A program made the position numbers and the translations under genes. From an uncultured Clostridia bacterium (lineage in GTDB: Bacteria > Bacillota > Clostridia > UMGS1810), in the NCBI GenBank assembly GCA_934454585.1, contig CAKSFP010000003.1, positions 1-64,000 of the forward strand: a DNA stretch of 64,000 nucleotides, written 5' to 3'. Positions 9,301 to 17,533 of the stretch are shown piece after piece (the stretch's first letter is position 1; every line of letters begins with the position of its first letter). Below the pieces are notes generated by a model that was not told where the DNA came from, did no database searches, and saw only the letters and a list, made by a program, of their open reading frames with translations.

Positions 9301-9782
9301 AATTTTCGTGCGGCTTCCACACCGGCATCAACTCCGCCGCGCAGCACTGCCATGGGCACATCTCCGCGAAGGCAGGCACTCAGGGCAATGAGTCCGTCAG
9401 AGTGGGCGCGCAAAATCTCCCCGTCCACTCGCGGTTTGTAGTAATAACCCTCGGAGTAAGACAGTGACACAAGATGCATGAGGTTTCTGTAACCGATATT
9501 ATTGTACGCAAGCAAAACAAGATGCCCGTAATGGGAATCCACTCCGTGCACCTTGTCGAATCGGCTGCGCGGAGCCGTGTACACTTCGCAGCCGATAATC
9601 GGTTTTATTCCTTTTGATTTTGCGGCAATGTAGAATTCCACCGCACCGTACATCGCGCCGTGGTCGGTAACGGCGAGAGAATCAAAACCAAGCTCTGCCG
9701 CACGGGTGATAAGTTTTTCTATTTCGGCGGCACCGTCGAGCAAGCTGTACTGTGTGTGCACATGAAGATGAGCAAATGCCAT
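6354..9782 (-). CDS. dnaE: DNA polymerase III alpha subunit (DnaE type)
   Basis: Replicative polymerase catalytic subunit, 1142 aa. An N-terminal PHP domain (HLHVHTQYSLLDGAAEIEKL; later HGAMYG, HYVNRDD) is followed by the family C polymerase core with PDIDVDF near residue 395 carrying catalytic Asp residues, then a helix-hairpin-helix region and an OB-fold-like C-terminus (VKVCGVINGLQKRRTKKG). In Bacillota this DnaE usually works beside PolC. RBS AAAGGGGGG precedes the ATG. It starts 19 bases after whiA ends and is likely in the same transcript. Confidence 0.96.
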   Translation of the reverse strand: MAFAHLHVHTQYSLLDGAAEIEKLITRAAELGFDSLAVTDHGAMYGAVEFYIAAKSKGIKPIIGCEVYTAPRSRFDKVHGVDSHYGHLVLLAYNNIGYRNLMHLVSLSYSEGYYYKPRVDGEILRAHSDGLIALSACLRGDVPMAVLRGGVDAGVEAARKFCDIFGRENFFIEIQDHGIPEEERIIDGLAEVARICGVGLVATNDVHYVNRDDAFLQDVLTCIQTGSKLNDTDRLKFQGNEFYLKSEGEMCALFSKYPEAIENTRKIAARCNVSLDFDTMHLPAAIPDTDKPHDVYLKELCTDGIFKKYQNPDEKIFARLDYELGVINSMGYTDYFLIVWDFIAYAKRNRIMVGPGRGSAAGSLVAYALNITEIDPLKYDLIFERFLNPERVSMPDIDVDFCYERRDEVKEYVVNKYGVGRVAQIATFGTMAARAAIRDVGRVMGCPPDLVDRAAKSVPEMLHIKLMDAIEMDQELKSMYNGDLDMRRLLDTAMALEGFPRNVSTHAAGIVIADAPLDNYVPLQTADTGMITQYSMAALERLGLLKMDFLGLRNLTVIRDAVAMVEKYEGIKVDLKNLDYEDKATFDMISDGDTDGVFQLENPGLRTFMQKFRPHSIEDIIMTTSIYRPGPMEQIPQFLKNVKDPGAIKYMHPLLEPILRPTYGAIIYQEQVMEIVRSLAGYSFGRADLVRRAMAKKKHAVMEKERAIFIHGLVENGVRVIDGAVNRGVDEGTANAVFDYLIDFANYAFNKSHAACYATVAYQTAYLKRHYPVEFLVALLMSLTGNSYKINKYIRVFGKYGIYLLPPDINKSGVQFSVEGRNVRFALSALKNVGIQFPQDVVSERERDGDFRSFSDFISRMSAYDTNRRTIETLIKCGSFDSLCPNRKALVMSFEKMLDYAAADSRMLGLGQMSLFGEGASSVTDAMIEKVSDYTDSDKLDYEKEFSGMYLTAHPLDRYLLKAKAFSNADIFSVAEGISVSGGATVKVCGVINGLQKRRTKKGLLIVTMTLSDYYSDIELVAFENKYNMYSQCLKDGAVIYAEANVNDRGRNNFSLTLGSAVPLDDLAVPDSKKLYVRVADDSYVADVTEITAKYRGKSELNIYLSATKTVLRAADDRKVSLCNELIKELCDKFGDENIKIT

Positions 9783-9801
9783 GTCGGCACCCCCCTTTCA
9801 A

Positions 9802-10731
9802 TCAGCAATTTTCGGCAATATCCATTATCTTGCGCAGCCTGTGGTTCACGCCCGACTTGCCGATTGGCGGATTGGCAGCTTCGCCGAGCTCTTTCAGACT
9901 GTAGTCGGGATATTTCAGCCGCAGCTCGGCAATCTCGCGCAGATTGTCGGACAAGGTGTTGAATATCCCCTTATCAATCAGTTTTTGTATACACATTGTC
10001 TGCTCGACGGATGCGTCTATCATTTTGTTCATGTTCGCCGTCTCGCAGTTGATTGTCCTGTTGATATTGTTGCGCACCTCTTTGACGATTTTGGTGTTGT
10101 GGTAGTCCATGAGGCTGTTCACCGCGCCCAGGACCGTGAGCACATCGGTTATGTCGTCGCAGCTTTTATAATAGAGCACATATTTTGACTTGCGCATGAC
10201 GATTTTCGGCGCAATGCCCAGCTCTGCCAGAAGTGATGAAAAATCGTTTGCCAGTCCGTAGCGGCTTGTGGTGAACTCCAGGTGATAATTTTTCTTGGGG
10301 TTCATGACCGAGCCGCCCACAATGAACGCACCGCGCACAAAGGCTTTCTTCGTCTCGCGGTTTGGGATGATGTGCGGCGAGATGCGATAGCTGACAAAGC
10401 CGTCCAGTCCGCGGTCGCCGTCTGTGAGAGCACATTTTTCGAAAAGTCGCTCTATGTCCGCCTCGTTATCGGTGAACACTTCATAGTATGTGCTTTTTTC
10501 CGAAGTTTTTCTTATTTTTATTCGGGATGATATTTCCAGTGCGCCTTTGAGCAGAGAATACACTCTGCGCGCAGTGCACGGATTCTCCGTGAGGATATAG
10601 AAAAAATATCCGTTTTCGTTTTTCTTGAGTTTGCCGCCGAAACACACCATGGCGGTCAGCTCTGCGAGAGCGGATTTTTCATTTGTGTATTTTTTGGTTA
10701 TTTCGTTTTTTACATCAGATGAAAATGACAT
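9802..10731 (-). CDS. whiA: DNA-binding protein WhiA
   Basis: WhiA combines a degenerate LAGLIDADG homing-endonuclease fold (residues about 90-210, around FVRGAFIVGGSVMNPKKNYHLEF) with a C-terminal helix-turn-helix (SLKELGEAANPPIGKSGVNHRLRK). The 309-aa length is standard. In actinobacteria it controls sporulation; in Bacillota it affects chromosome segregation and division. The yvcK-whiA order is conserved, although here repeats separate them. GGAGG lies six bases before the ATG. Confidence 0.95.
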   Translation of the reverse strand: MSFSSDVKNEITKKYTNEKSALAELTAMVCFGGKLKKNENGYFFYILTENPCTARRVYSLLKGALEISSRIKIRKTSEKSTYYEVFTDNEADIERLFEKCALTDGDRGLDGFVSYRISPHIIPNRETKKAFVRGAFIVGGSVMNPKKNYHLEFTTSRYGLANDFSSLLAELGIAPKIVMRKSKYVLYYKSCDDITDVLTVLGAVNSLMDYHNTKIVKEVRNNINRTINCETANMNKMIDASVEQTMCIQKLIDKGIFNTLSDNLREIAELRLKYPDYSLKELGEAANPPIGKSGVNHRLRKIMDIAENC

Positions 10732-10793
10732 CGTATCCTCCGAAACAGTTTAATGCGTGCAGCGCAATTTTTCATTGTATTTCCAATTTGCCC

Positions 10794-10815
10794 GGGTCGA
10801 TGAGGTCATCGACCC
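10794..10815. repeat. Variable-stem hairpin repeat, copy 3
   Basis: Perfect arms GGGTCGATGA / TCATCGACCC, then the tail CCTACCGCCTTAATGAAG shared with the copies at 11155 and 60327. It lies in the whiA-yvcK gap. Confidence 0.8.
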
Positions 10816-10938
10816 CTACCGCCTTAATGAAGACCTGTCAAATAGTGAAAATCCATCTTAAAGGCGAATGGGAGTGTATTATATTTTGAAAATTGCAAAC
10901 AACTGCCATTAGGCGTCCTCAACGCTTACATCAAAGGA

Positions 10939-11024
10939 TGTGTATGCGTTTTTTATTTTCAGACGACGAGTTCAGCGCTACCGCACTGCTGTCCGAGGCG
11001 GCGGGAATAAAAAACACATACACA
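10939..11024. mobile_element. Internally deleted MITE-like element, 86 bp
   Basis: The ends carry inverted copies of the TGTATGTGTTTTTTATT terminus seen at 52480, with one or two mismatches. The left interior keeps ACGAGTTCAGCGC, but the TCCCAAAAAGG hairpin is missing. The rest of the 565-base gap 10732-11296 consists of hairpin repeats and a truncated element end near 10860-10888; no gene was found. Confidence 0.6.
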
Positions 11025-11091
11025 GACGGCACAAAATTTTGTACGCGCTCAAAAATATAATACACACCATGAACCGATACACATTATTTGC

Positions 11092-11113
11092 GGAACAACA
11101 CATAGGTCGTTCC
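11092..11113. repeat. GGAAC hairpin with ACATAGG core
   Basis: GGAAC and GTTCC flank a core with ACATAGG, followed by CTAAA. It resembles the hairpins at 577 and 55978, with one mismatch in the extended stem. Confidence 0.5.
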
Positions 11114-11154
11114 CTAAAGATAAGCCTCAATTATACGCAAGTTTCAATTTGCCC

Positions 11155-11176
11155 GGGTAGATGAGGTCATCGACCC
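11155..11176. repeat. Variable-stem hairpin repeat, copy 4
   Basis: GGGTAGATGA against TCATCGACCC is paired except at one position (11159), so this copy has begun to decay. The CCTACCGCCTTAATGAAG tail is intact. Confidence 0.7.
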
Positions 11177-11296
11177 CTACCGCCTTAATGAAGATTTATC
11201 GAAAGCAGAAAAAAACACCTCGGGCAACACAACAACGAATAATGAATTGACAATGTGCGCGGCGCAATTCATGCCGCAAGGCAATTCATTAAACCA

Positions 11297-12268
11297 TCAC
11301 ATACACAGCCTCAATATCTCCCTCGCAAGCTTAACATAATCATGCCTTACGATGAGATTCTCCTTATCATAAAAAACAAGGTTTTTCTCTATCAGCTCTG
11401 TGCGGCACCCGTCAAACCGACTCTTATCGAGCCGCACCGGCACTGAGTTTTGCTCCTCATACTTGACTGCCGCCTGCGGCGGAATATCTCCGCTGTTGGC
11501 TATGCAATAGTCTATGTAATTTCCACCCATGTGTTTCTCGATCGCCGCCACATGGTCATATGCCGAAAAGCCGTCCGTCTCGCCCGGCTGAGTCATCACA
11601 TTGCACACATACACCTTCTTTGCAGCCGATGCGGCAAGTGCAAAAGCAATGCCGTCAACAAGCAGATTCGGTATGATGCTTGTGTACAGGCTGCCCGGCC
11701 CGAGGATGATAATGTCGGCATCGTTTATCGCTGCGATGCACCTGTCAAAAGGCACCACATCTTCCGGCAAAAGTTCTATGTGGTCTATCGGCGAATGTTT
11801 CTCTGCCGCCGCAACCGGTATGTGCGATTCGCCCACTATGCGACTGCCGTCGCGCAGGACTCCCACAAGGTTTACATCGTCCTTTGTCACCGGGAGCACA
11901 TTGCCTGTGACGGCAAGCACAGAGCTCATCTTTTCTATTGCCGTGACAAAATCGCCGCTGACATCACACATCGCCGCAAGGAACAAGTTGCCGAACGACT
12001 GTCCCTCGAGTCTGCCGCTCTTGAAACGGTAGCGGAAAAGCTCCTTCATGAGCGGTTCCGTGTCGGCAAGCGCCGTCAGACAGTTGCGGATATCGCCCGG
12101 AGGCAGAATGTTGAGTTCCTCACGGATCATGCCGCTGCCGCCGCCGTCATCCGCCACGGTCACTATTACATTAATATTCTTTGTGTAAAGCTTGATTCCC
12201 CTCAGCATGGTGGACATACCCGTACCGCCTCCAAGGGCAACAACCTTTATATCAGATAATCTTTTCAT
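11297..12268 (-). CDS. yvcK: YvcK/CofD-family gluconeogenesis factor
   Basis: The 323-aa protein has the family N-terminus VVALGGGTGMSTMLRGI, the VTVADDGGGSG motif and the LPPGDIRNCLTALAD segment. In B. subtilis, YvcK is needed for growth on gluconeogenic carbon and for normal cell-wall synthesis; it binds UDP-sugars. The gene follows rapZ by 20 bases in the conserved rapZ-yvcK-whiA order. No strong ribosome binding site precedes the ATG, which suggests translation linked to rapZ. Confidence 0.95.
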   Translation of the reverse strand: MKRLSDIKVVALGGGTGMSTMLRGIKLYTKNINVIVTVADDGGGSGMIREELNILPPGDIRNCLTALADTEPLMKELFRYRFKSGRLEGQSFGNLFLAAMCDVSGDFVTAIEKMSSVLAVTGNVLPVTKDDVNLVGVLRDGSRIVGESHIPVAAAEKHSPIDHIELLPEDVVPFDRCIAAINDADIIILGPGSLYTSIIPNLLVDGIAFALAASAAKKVYVCNVMTQPGETDGFSAYDHVAAIEKHMGGNYIDYCIANSGDIPPQAAVKYEEQNSVPVRLDKSRFDGCRTELIEKNLVFYDKENLIVRHDYVKLAREILRLCM

Positions 12269-12288
12269 TTTTCGGACACCAAAATCGT

Positions 12289-13164
12289 TTACTGAGCAAC
12301 GACCCTATCTTTGTTTATATCTCTGTGGTTGACAAAGGTGTTATATCCCTCTCGGCACAAGTGGCTTGCAAGTTCGTTTGCCACAGTGACCGAGCGGTGC
12401 TTGCCGCCTGTGCAGCCGACCGCAATGAGAAGATTTGATTTGCCTTCCTTGATGTAGTTCGGCACAAGAAAATCGAATATATCATTAAGCCTCGCCACAA
12501 AATCCTTTGACACATCAAAATCCATTACATAGCTTGACACCTCTGTGTCAAGACCCGTCTTATCCTTGAGTTCGGGGATATAGAACGGATTCGGCAGAAA
12601 ACGCACATCAAACACCAGGTCGGCATCTATCGGTATGCCGTACTTGAAGCCGAAAGACTGCACATTTATCGCCATGCTCTTTTTGTCGTCAAAATCCGCA
12701 GCGAACACAGTGCGGATGTAATCACCGAGCTGCTTGGGCTTCATGTTGGAAGTATCCACAATGCAAGTCGCCCTTTTGCGGATGTCGGCAAGCAGTTTTC
12801 TCTCCGTGTTTATTCCGTCGAGCACTCCGCCGTCGCCCGAGAGCGGATGTTTGCGGCGGCTCTCCTTATATCTCTTGATGAGGATCTCGTTGTCCGCATC
12901 GAGAAAAAGTATCTCGCATTTTCCGTTTGTTCGTTCAAATTCGTCCAGACAGCCCGGCAACTCACGGAACATATTTCCGCTGCGCGTGTCTATGGCAAAC
13001 GCAATATTGCTGAACACGCCGTCCGACTGGGCACAGATTTCGGCGAATTTTGAAAACAGTTTCGGCGGCATATTGTCTATACAATAGTAACCGATGTCCT
13101 CAAATACCTTGATTGCCTGACTCTTGCCTGCGCCCGACATTCCGGTTATAATAACAAATTTCAC
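12289..13164 (-). CDS. rapZ: RNase adapter / nucleotide-binding protein RapZ
   Basis: The 291-aa protein begins with the Walker A motif GMSGAGKS (8-15) and has the DADNEILIKRYKESRRKHPL segment and a C-terminal GCTGGKHRSV motif typical of RapZ/YvcJ. In enterobacteria it controls GlmS through small RNAs; in Bacillota its role is less defined but links to envelope precursors and competence. The start is GTG with GAGAGG about ten bases upstream. It sits between murB and yvcK, as in many Clostridia. Confidence 0.95.
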   Translation of the reverse strand: MKFVIITGMSGAGKSQAIKVFEDIGYYCIDNMPPKLFSKFAEICAQSDGVFSNIAFAIDTRSGNMFRELPGCLDEFERTNGKCEILFLDADNEILIKRYKESRRKHPLSGDGGVLDGINTERKLLADIRKRATCIVDTSNMKPKQLGDYIRTVFAADFDDKKSMAINVQSFGFKYGIPIDADLVFDVRFLPNPFYIPELKDKTGLDTEVSSYVMDFDVSKDFVARLNDIFDFLVPNYIKEGKSNLLIAVGCTGGKHRSVTVANELASHLCREGYNTFVNHRDINKDRVVAQ

Positions 13165-13210
13165 CTCTTACCATCCTCTCTTTATCTGCCGTTTTACAAT
13201 TTTTCAAGTT

Positions 13211-14119
13211 TTAATTTTTTAATATTTTTACTTCCGGTTCAAGCATGACACCGGATTTTTCAAAAACGGTATTTTGTATGTGCTCTATTAACGCCATTAT
13301 GTCTGCGCTCGTTGCGCCGCCTTTGTTTATGACAAATCCGCAATGCTTATCCGACACCGCCGCACCGCCGATTGAGAATCCGCGAAGGCCAGCATCCTGA
13401 ATAAGCTTACCTGCAAAATATCCCTCCGGCCGCTTGAATGTGCTGCCGGCACTGGGGTATTCAAGCGGCTGTTTTTCGCGGCGACGAGCGTTAAACTCTG
13501 CCATGCGTGCCTTTATCTCGGAGGGGTCCGCGTGTTTTAGTTCAAACACCGCAGATGTGACAATGCCGCCGTTTTCGCAAAACACGCTGTGCCTGTAGCC
13601 GAAGTCAAGTTCGGCTGCACTTATCTCTTTTATGCATCCGTCCGTGTCTATATACCTTGCCGACACGATGATATCTTTTATTTCGCCGCCGTAAGCGCCG
13701 GCATTCATATACACAGCGCCTCCCACCGTGCCGGGAATACCCGACGCAAACTCCATGCCCGATAGAGAATTAGCAAGCGCCTCTGCCGCCGCTGCGGAAA
13801 GGCTTGCCCCTGCCGCGGCATATATGCGGTTTCCGTTCGTTCTGATATCAGACATCCTTTTGCCTATGCTGATTATCACACCGCCATATCCCTCATCCGA
13901 AACGAGCAAATTTGACCCTCTGCCGACAACGAAGTAAGGCACACCCATTTCCAAAAGTGACGATATGAGCCGCGCTGTCTCACCCTCGCCGGACGGTTCG
14001 GCAAATATCGCCGCATTTCCGCCCGTGCGAAAAGTGCAGTGCGCACTCATAGGTTCATTCCGCCTTACTCCGTCCCCGCCGAGGATTTTTTTCACAGAGT
14101 CATATATTCTGTCGTCCAT
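13211..14119 (-). CDS. murB: UDP-N-acetylenolpyruvoylglucosamine reductase
   Basis: MurB reduces UDP-GlcNAc-enolpyruvate to UDP-MurNAc in peptidoglycan synthesis, using FAD and NADPH. Visible features are the N-terminal HCTFRTGG, the FAD-binding VVGRGSNLLVSDEG, the ASGIPGTVGGAVYMNAGAYG stretch and the catalytic-Ser region YPSAGSTFKRP. The open frame extends to a GTG at 14146, but ATG 14119 has GGGAG upstream (about 12 bases) and fits the family better, giving 302 aa. Upstream 14150-14240 is very AT-rich with repeated TTCCCAATT/TTTTTCAATT-like words and no gene. Confidence 0.94.
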   Translation of the reverse strand: MDDRIYDSVKKILGGDGVRRNEPMSAHCTFRTGGNAAIFAEPSGEGETARLISSLLEMGVPYFVVGRGSNLLVSDEGYGGVIISIGKRMSDIRTNGNRIYAAAGASLSAAAAEALANSLSGMEFASGIPGTVGGAVYMNAGAYGGEIKDIIVSARYIDTDGCIKEISAAELDFGYRHSVFCENGGIVTSAVFELKHADPSEIKARMAEFNARRREKQPLEYPSAGSTFKRPEGYFAGKLIQDAGLRGFSIGGAAVSDKHCGFVINKGGATSADIMALIEHIQNTVFEKSGVMLEPEVKILKN

Positions 14120-14244
14120 ATTTTCAACATTCTCCCGTTTTTTCACGATTTCTCAATTCCCGATTTTTCAATTTTTATTTTTTCTGTTCCCAATTTCCTA
14201 TTTTGTATTTTTGAGTTTTTGCCGTCTTGCGATTTTACCTGATA

Positions 14245-15192
14245 TCAGAGTGCAAGAAGCGCCGCACCTATTATGCCGGCGTCATTGCCGAGCTTGGCTA
14301 TGACTATTTCCGTTGGGCGCACCAGATTGCCGCCGTAGCTGCCTTCCCTGACATATTTCTTCACAGGTTCAAGAAGTTTGTCACCCTGATTGCTTATACC
14401 GCCGCCGATGGCAACATACTGCGGCTGAAATGTGTTGATAAGGTTTATTATGCCCTCGGCAACATATCTTATATACTTGTCCACAACCTCTTTTGCGGTG
14501 GCATCGCCGCCGTTTGCGCAGTCGAAAGCTATTTTGCCGGTAGCCCTGCCTCCGTTTGCCGCAATCTCCTTTGCAAGTGCGGAGTCGGGGTTTTTATCAG
14601 CCGCGCGCTCTGCGTCGCGGATGAGTGCGGTCGCCGAGGCATATGCCTCCCAGCAGCCCTTTCTGCCGCAGGTGCATTGCTCTCCGTCCATGGCTATCAC
14701 GGTATGACCCAATTCTCCGGCGACGCTGTTGAATCCTGTGTAAATCTTTTTGTTGATGATTATGCCGCCGCCAACCCCGGTGCCGAGGGTGACCGCCACA
14801 AAATCCTCTATGCTGTCATCGTCCATGGCAAAATATTCGCCCAGCGCGGCGCAGTTGGCGTCATTGCCGATGTACACCGGCTTGTCAATATACTTGCGCA
14901 CCTGTGCGCACAGCGGCGCATTCTTGAGGTTGATGTTGTTGGCATAGATGACCACGCCGTTTTTGTCGTCTATGGAACCGGGGCAGCCCAGACCTATCGC
15001 CGCCACATCATCCAGAGAGATGTTTTGATTCTCCATGACCGATTTTATGAGGTCGGCAATGTCTTTTGCAAGCACTTCATAACCGAGTGCCGCCTGTGTG
15101 GGTGCACTCTGCTTGTACAAAAGCTTGCCCTCGGGGCTGACTACTCCTGCCTTAATTCCTGTTCCGCCAATGTCTATTCCAAAGTAAACCAT
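14245..15192 (-). CDS. glk: ROK-family glucokinase
   Basis: Phosphorylates glucose to glucose 6-phosphate. The 315-aa protein has the ATP-binding GIDIGGTGIKAGV, the catalytic GNDANCAALGE (Asp base), LGTGVGGGI and the ROK zinc motif CTCGRKGCWE. It lacks an N-terminal HTH, so it is an enzyme rather than a repressor. It lies 22 bases after hprK with RBS AAGGAG. Its place between hprK and murB puts sugar phosphorylation next to catabolite-control genes. Confidence 0.92.
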   Translation of the reverse strand: MVYFGIDIGGTGIKAGVVSPEGKLLYKQSAPTQAALGYEVLAKDIADLIKSVMENQNISLDDVAAIGLGCPGSIDDKNGVVIYANNINLKNAPLCAQVRKYIDKPVYIGNDANCAALGEYFAMDDDSIEDFVAVTLGTGVGGGIIINKKIYTGFNSVAGELGHTVIAMDGEQCTCGRKGCWEAYASATALIRDAERAADKNPDSALAKEIAANGGRATGKIAFDCANGGDATAKEVVDKYIRYVAEGIINLINTFQPQYVAIGGGISNQGDKLLEPVKKYVREGSYGGNLVRPTEIVIAKLGNDAGIIGAALLAL

Positions 15193-15214
15193 GTCAAAAT
15201 TATCTCCTTATATA

Positions 15215-16150
15215 TTAGTTGTCGCCCATCTCGTTCATGAGCCTCTTGTTAAGTTCCTCCGCCGCATTGTAGCCGAGTTTTTTCTGTCTGTTGTTCATGG
15301 CGGCAACCTCCACCACGACAGCAAGGTTTCTGCCGGGTTTCACAGGCACGGTGAGTGCCGGCACATCCACGCCGAGGATGTTGTTATACTCGGTGTTGAG
15401 CCCAAGGCGATCATATTGCTTTTTCTCTTTCCACTGCTCCAGATTGATTATCATGTCAATCTTCTCCGCCTGCTTTATTGCTCCCATGCCGAAAATCATT
15501 TTTACATCTATAATGCCTATGCCGCGCAGCTCCACAAAATGCCTGATTATATCCGGCGCATTGCCCACCAGGCTGATATCGGACACGCGCTTGATCTCCA
15601 CTGCATCATCGGCAACAAGACGGTGACCGCGCTTGACAAGCTCTATCGCAGTCTCGCTCTTGCCAACTCCGCTGTCGCCCAAAAGCAGTATGCCCTCGCC
15701 GTAGACCTCCACAAGCACGCCGTGCATGGTGAGCCGCGGCGCAAGGTGCAGATTCAGATATGCTATGAGCGCGCTGACGAACCGCGATGTCGACATGTGG
15801 GTGCGCATGAAGGGCAAGTTGTATTTCTTGACGAGATACATCATCTCCTCAGGCGGCTCCATGTCACGGGTGATGACAACAGCAGGAATATCCTCTCGAA
15901 AGAGCGCATCAAGAGCGCTCATACGCATATCCGATGTCATCCGCTCCAGATAAGATATTTCCACCTTGCCTATAACCTGCATACGGGTGTTGTCGAAATA
16001 TTCAAAAAACCCTGCAATCTGCAGACTCGGTCGGTTTATCTCATTGTTGGTTATCATTATTTCATTCATGTTGTCAGGCTCATTTAGAATCTCCAGCTTG
16101 AACTCACGCTGGATATCCGAGAGCGACACACTGAATTTGTGATCTGTCAT
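15215..16150 (-). CDS. hprK: HPr kinase/phosphorylase
   Basis: Phosphorylates HPr on Ser46 to drive catabolite repression with CcpA and also reverses the reaction. The 311-aa length is normal. The P-loop GDSGVGKS is at 158-165, followed by ADDAVEIK and the family signature LRGIGIIDVKMIFG. It is the first gene of the minus-strand block running through glk and murB toward whiA and dnaE. The 270-base gap upstream is shared with a divergent transporter gene. Confidence 0.96.
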   Translation of the reverse strand: MTDHKFSVSLSDIQREFKLEILNEPDNMNEIMITNNEINRPSLQIAGFFEYFDNTRMQVIGKVEISYLERMTSDMRMSALDALFREDIPAVVITRDMEPPEEMMYLVKKYNLPFMRTHMSTSRFVSALIAYLNLHLAPRLTMHGVLVEVYGEGILLLGDSGVGKSETAIELVKRGHRLVADDAVEIKRVSDISLVGNAPDIIRHFVELRGIGIIDVKMIFGMGAIKQAEKIDMIINLEQWKEKKQYDRLGLNTEYNNILGVDVPALTVPVKPGRNLAVVVEVAAMNNRQKKLGYNAAEELNKRLMNEMGDN

Positions 16151-16350
16151 ATGTTCACCGTCCCATCAGTTATTTTTTCGTACAGATATATTATATATCA
16201 TATCTTGCCGAAATTAAATAGCTTTTTGACATTTGATTTATTTTTTTCTGCAAAAGTTATTTTTTGATGTATTTTTTGTGCATTATGTATATTTACAATC
16301 GCAAACGGCAAGTTTTTGATGTGCAGACATACATTTTATCGTTTTAGCGC

Positions 16351-16379
16351 TTTACTTTGCTAAAATGATGTGGTAGTAT
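16351..16379 (+). promoter_or_regulatory. Promoter of the amino-acid ABC operon
   Basis: TTTACT (16351-16356) and TAGTAT (16374-16379) are 17 bases apart, about 40 bases before the binding-protein start. A TTTAGC...GCTAAA inverted repeat (about 16344-16365) overlaps the -35 and may be an operator. No T-box or riboswitch signature was seen. Confidence 0.45.
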
Positions 16380-16419
16380 ATATCCATAAAACAAAGCAAA
16401 ACAAACGGAGGAATTTATC

Positions 16420-17232
16420 ATGAAAAAATTATTGACAATGATTATGGCAATCGTTATGGTGTTCACTTTTGCCGCTTGCGGCACACAGACGCCCAAAACA
16501 GCCGACGAAACTACGGGCACAGCCGCAGCATCGGATCTTGACTACATAAAGAACAAAGGCACAATGACAATAGGTATAACCGAGTACGAGCCGATGGACT
16601 TTCAGGATGCAAACGGCGAGTGGACGGGATTTGATGCGGAGTTTGCAACAATCGTTGCGGAAAAGCTGGGTGTCGAGCCTAAATTTGTGGTTATCGACTG
16701 GGACAACAAGGCTCTTGAGCTTGACGCGAAGTCTATCGACTGCGTATGGAACGGCATGACCCTTACGGAAGAAGTAAAAAACTCCATGGAATGCACAAAG
16801 CCTTATGTTGACAACGCCCAGGTGGTTGTTATGGCGGCAGACAAGATTGAATCATACAAAGACATCGACTCCATGAAAGAGCTTAAATTTGCCGCAGAGT
16901 CAGGCTCCGCAGGCGAGGCGGCAATCAAGGAAAACGGACTTGACTCAAGCTATACCGCAGTTGCGGCTCAGTCGGACGCACTCATGGAAGTGGCATCCGG
17001 TTCGGCAGATGCGTGCGTTATTGACATAACCATGGCAAACGCAATGACAGGCGAAGGCACAAGTTACGCAAGCCTCAAATCCGGATTGACGCTTACTTCG
17101 GAGAAATATGTTGTAGGTTTCAGAAAGGGTTCCGACGCGGCGGCAAAGGTTGACGGAATCATCGACGAGCTGATGAGCGACGGCACACTTGACAAGCTGG
17201 CGGAGAAATATCAGCTGAACCTTGCAAAATAA
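16420..17232 (+). CDS. Amino-acid ABC transporter, solute-binding lipoprotein
   Basis: A 270-aa family 3 extracellular solute-binding protein. The signal peptide ends in a lipobox (FAAC, Cys at about residue 20), followed by a Thr/Ala-rich linker and a domain starting LDYIKNKGTMTIGITEYEPMDF, with GFDAEFATIVAEKLG as in polar amino-acid binders. RBS GGAGG. It delivers ligand to the permease encoded 300 bases downstream. The ligand is not determined; cysE at the end of the locus makes a sulfur amino acid (cystine) a reasonable guess. Confidence 0.92.
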   Translation: MKKLLTMIMAIVMVFTFAACGTQTPKTADETTGTAAASDLDYIKNKGTMTIGITEYEPMDFQDANGEWTGFDAEFATIVAEKLGVEPKFVVIDWDNKALELDAKSIDCVWNGMTLTEEVKNSMECTKPYVDNAQVVVMAADKIESYKDIDSMKELKFAAESGSAGEAAIKENGLDSSYTAVAAQSDALMEVASGSADACVIDITMANAMTGEGTSYASLKSGLTLTSEKYVVGFRKGSDAAAKVDGIIDELMSDGTLDKLAEKYQLNLAK

Positions 17233-17252
17233 TTGATTGAAGCCTGGACTTC

Positions 17253-17285
17253 GGGGTGTATGCCGCTGCGCGCGGTGTGCACCCC
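17253..17285 (+). terminator. Hairpin after the binding-protein gene
   Basis: GGGGTG pairs with CACCCC, with CCGC/GCGG inside, to give a long GC-rich hairpin just after the stop codon. No U-run follows, so it may stabilise the upstream mRNA or attenuate rather than fully terminate, giving more binding protein than permease. Confidence 0.4.
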
Positions 17286-17337
17286 TTGTCTGCGAAATGT
17301 GGTTCGCTGTTGCGTAGTTATGTTCGGTTCAAAGGAG

Positions 17338-17467
17338 CGGTGTGTGTTTTTTATTCTCAGGCGACGAGTTCAGCGCAGGGTTCCCAAAAAGGTGGTAGCA
17401 CAGCGTGCCTTTTTGGGAAGAAGGAGAAACAGCAAAGCGAGTAGGCAAGAATAAAAAACACATACCG
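17338..17467. mobile_element. MITE-like element, 130 bp, inside the ABC operon
   Basis: 20-bp terminal inverted repeats (17338-17357 and 17448-17467; core GTGTTTTTTATTCT) match at 19 of 20 positions. The interior has ACGAGTTCAGCGCAGGG and the TCCCAAAAAGG hairpin (17382-17392 / 17408-17418). It separates the binding protein from its permease without interrupting a gene. Confidence 0.8.
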
Positions 17468-17533
17468 AACCGCCGCAAAAATGTATGCGTGCTCCGATAA
17501 CACACATCAGTATCGTTACGAAAGGATTTTACT

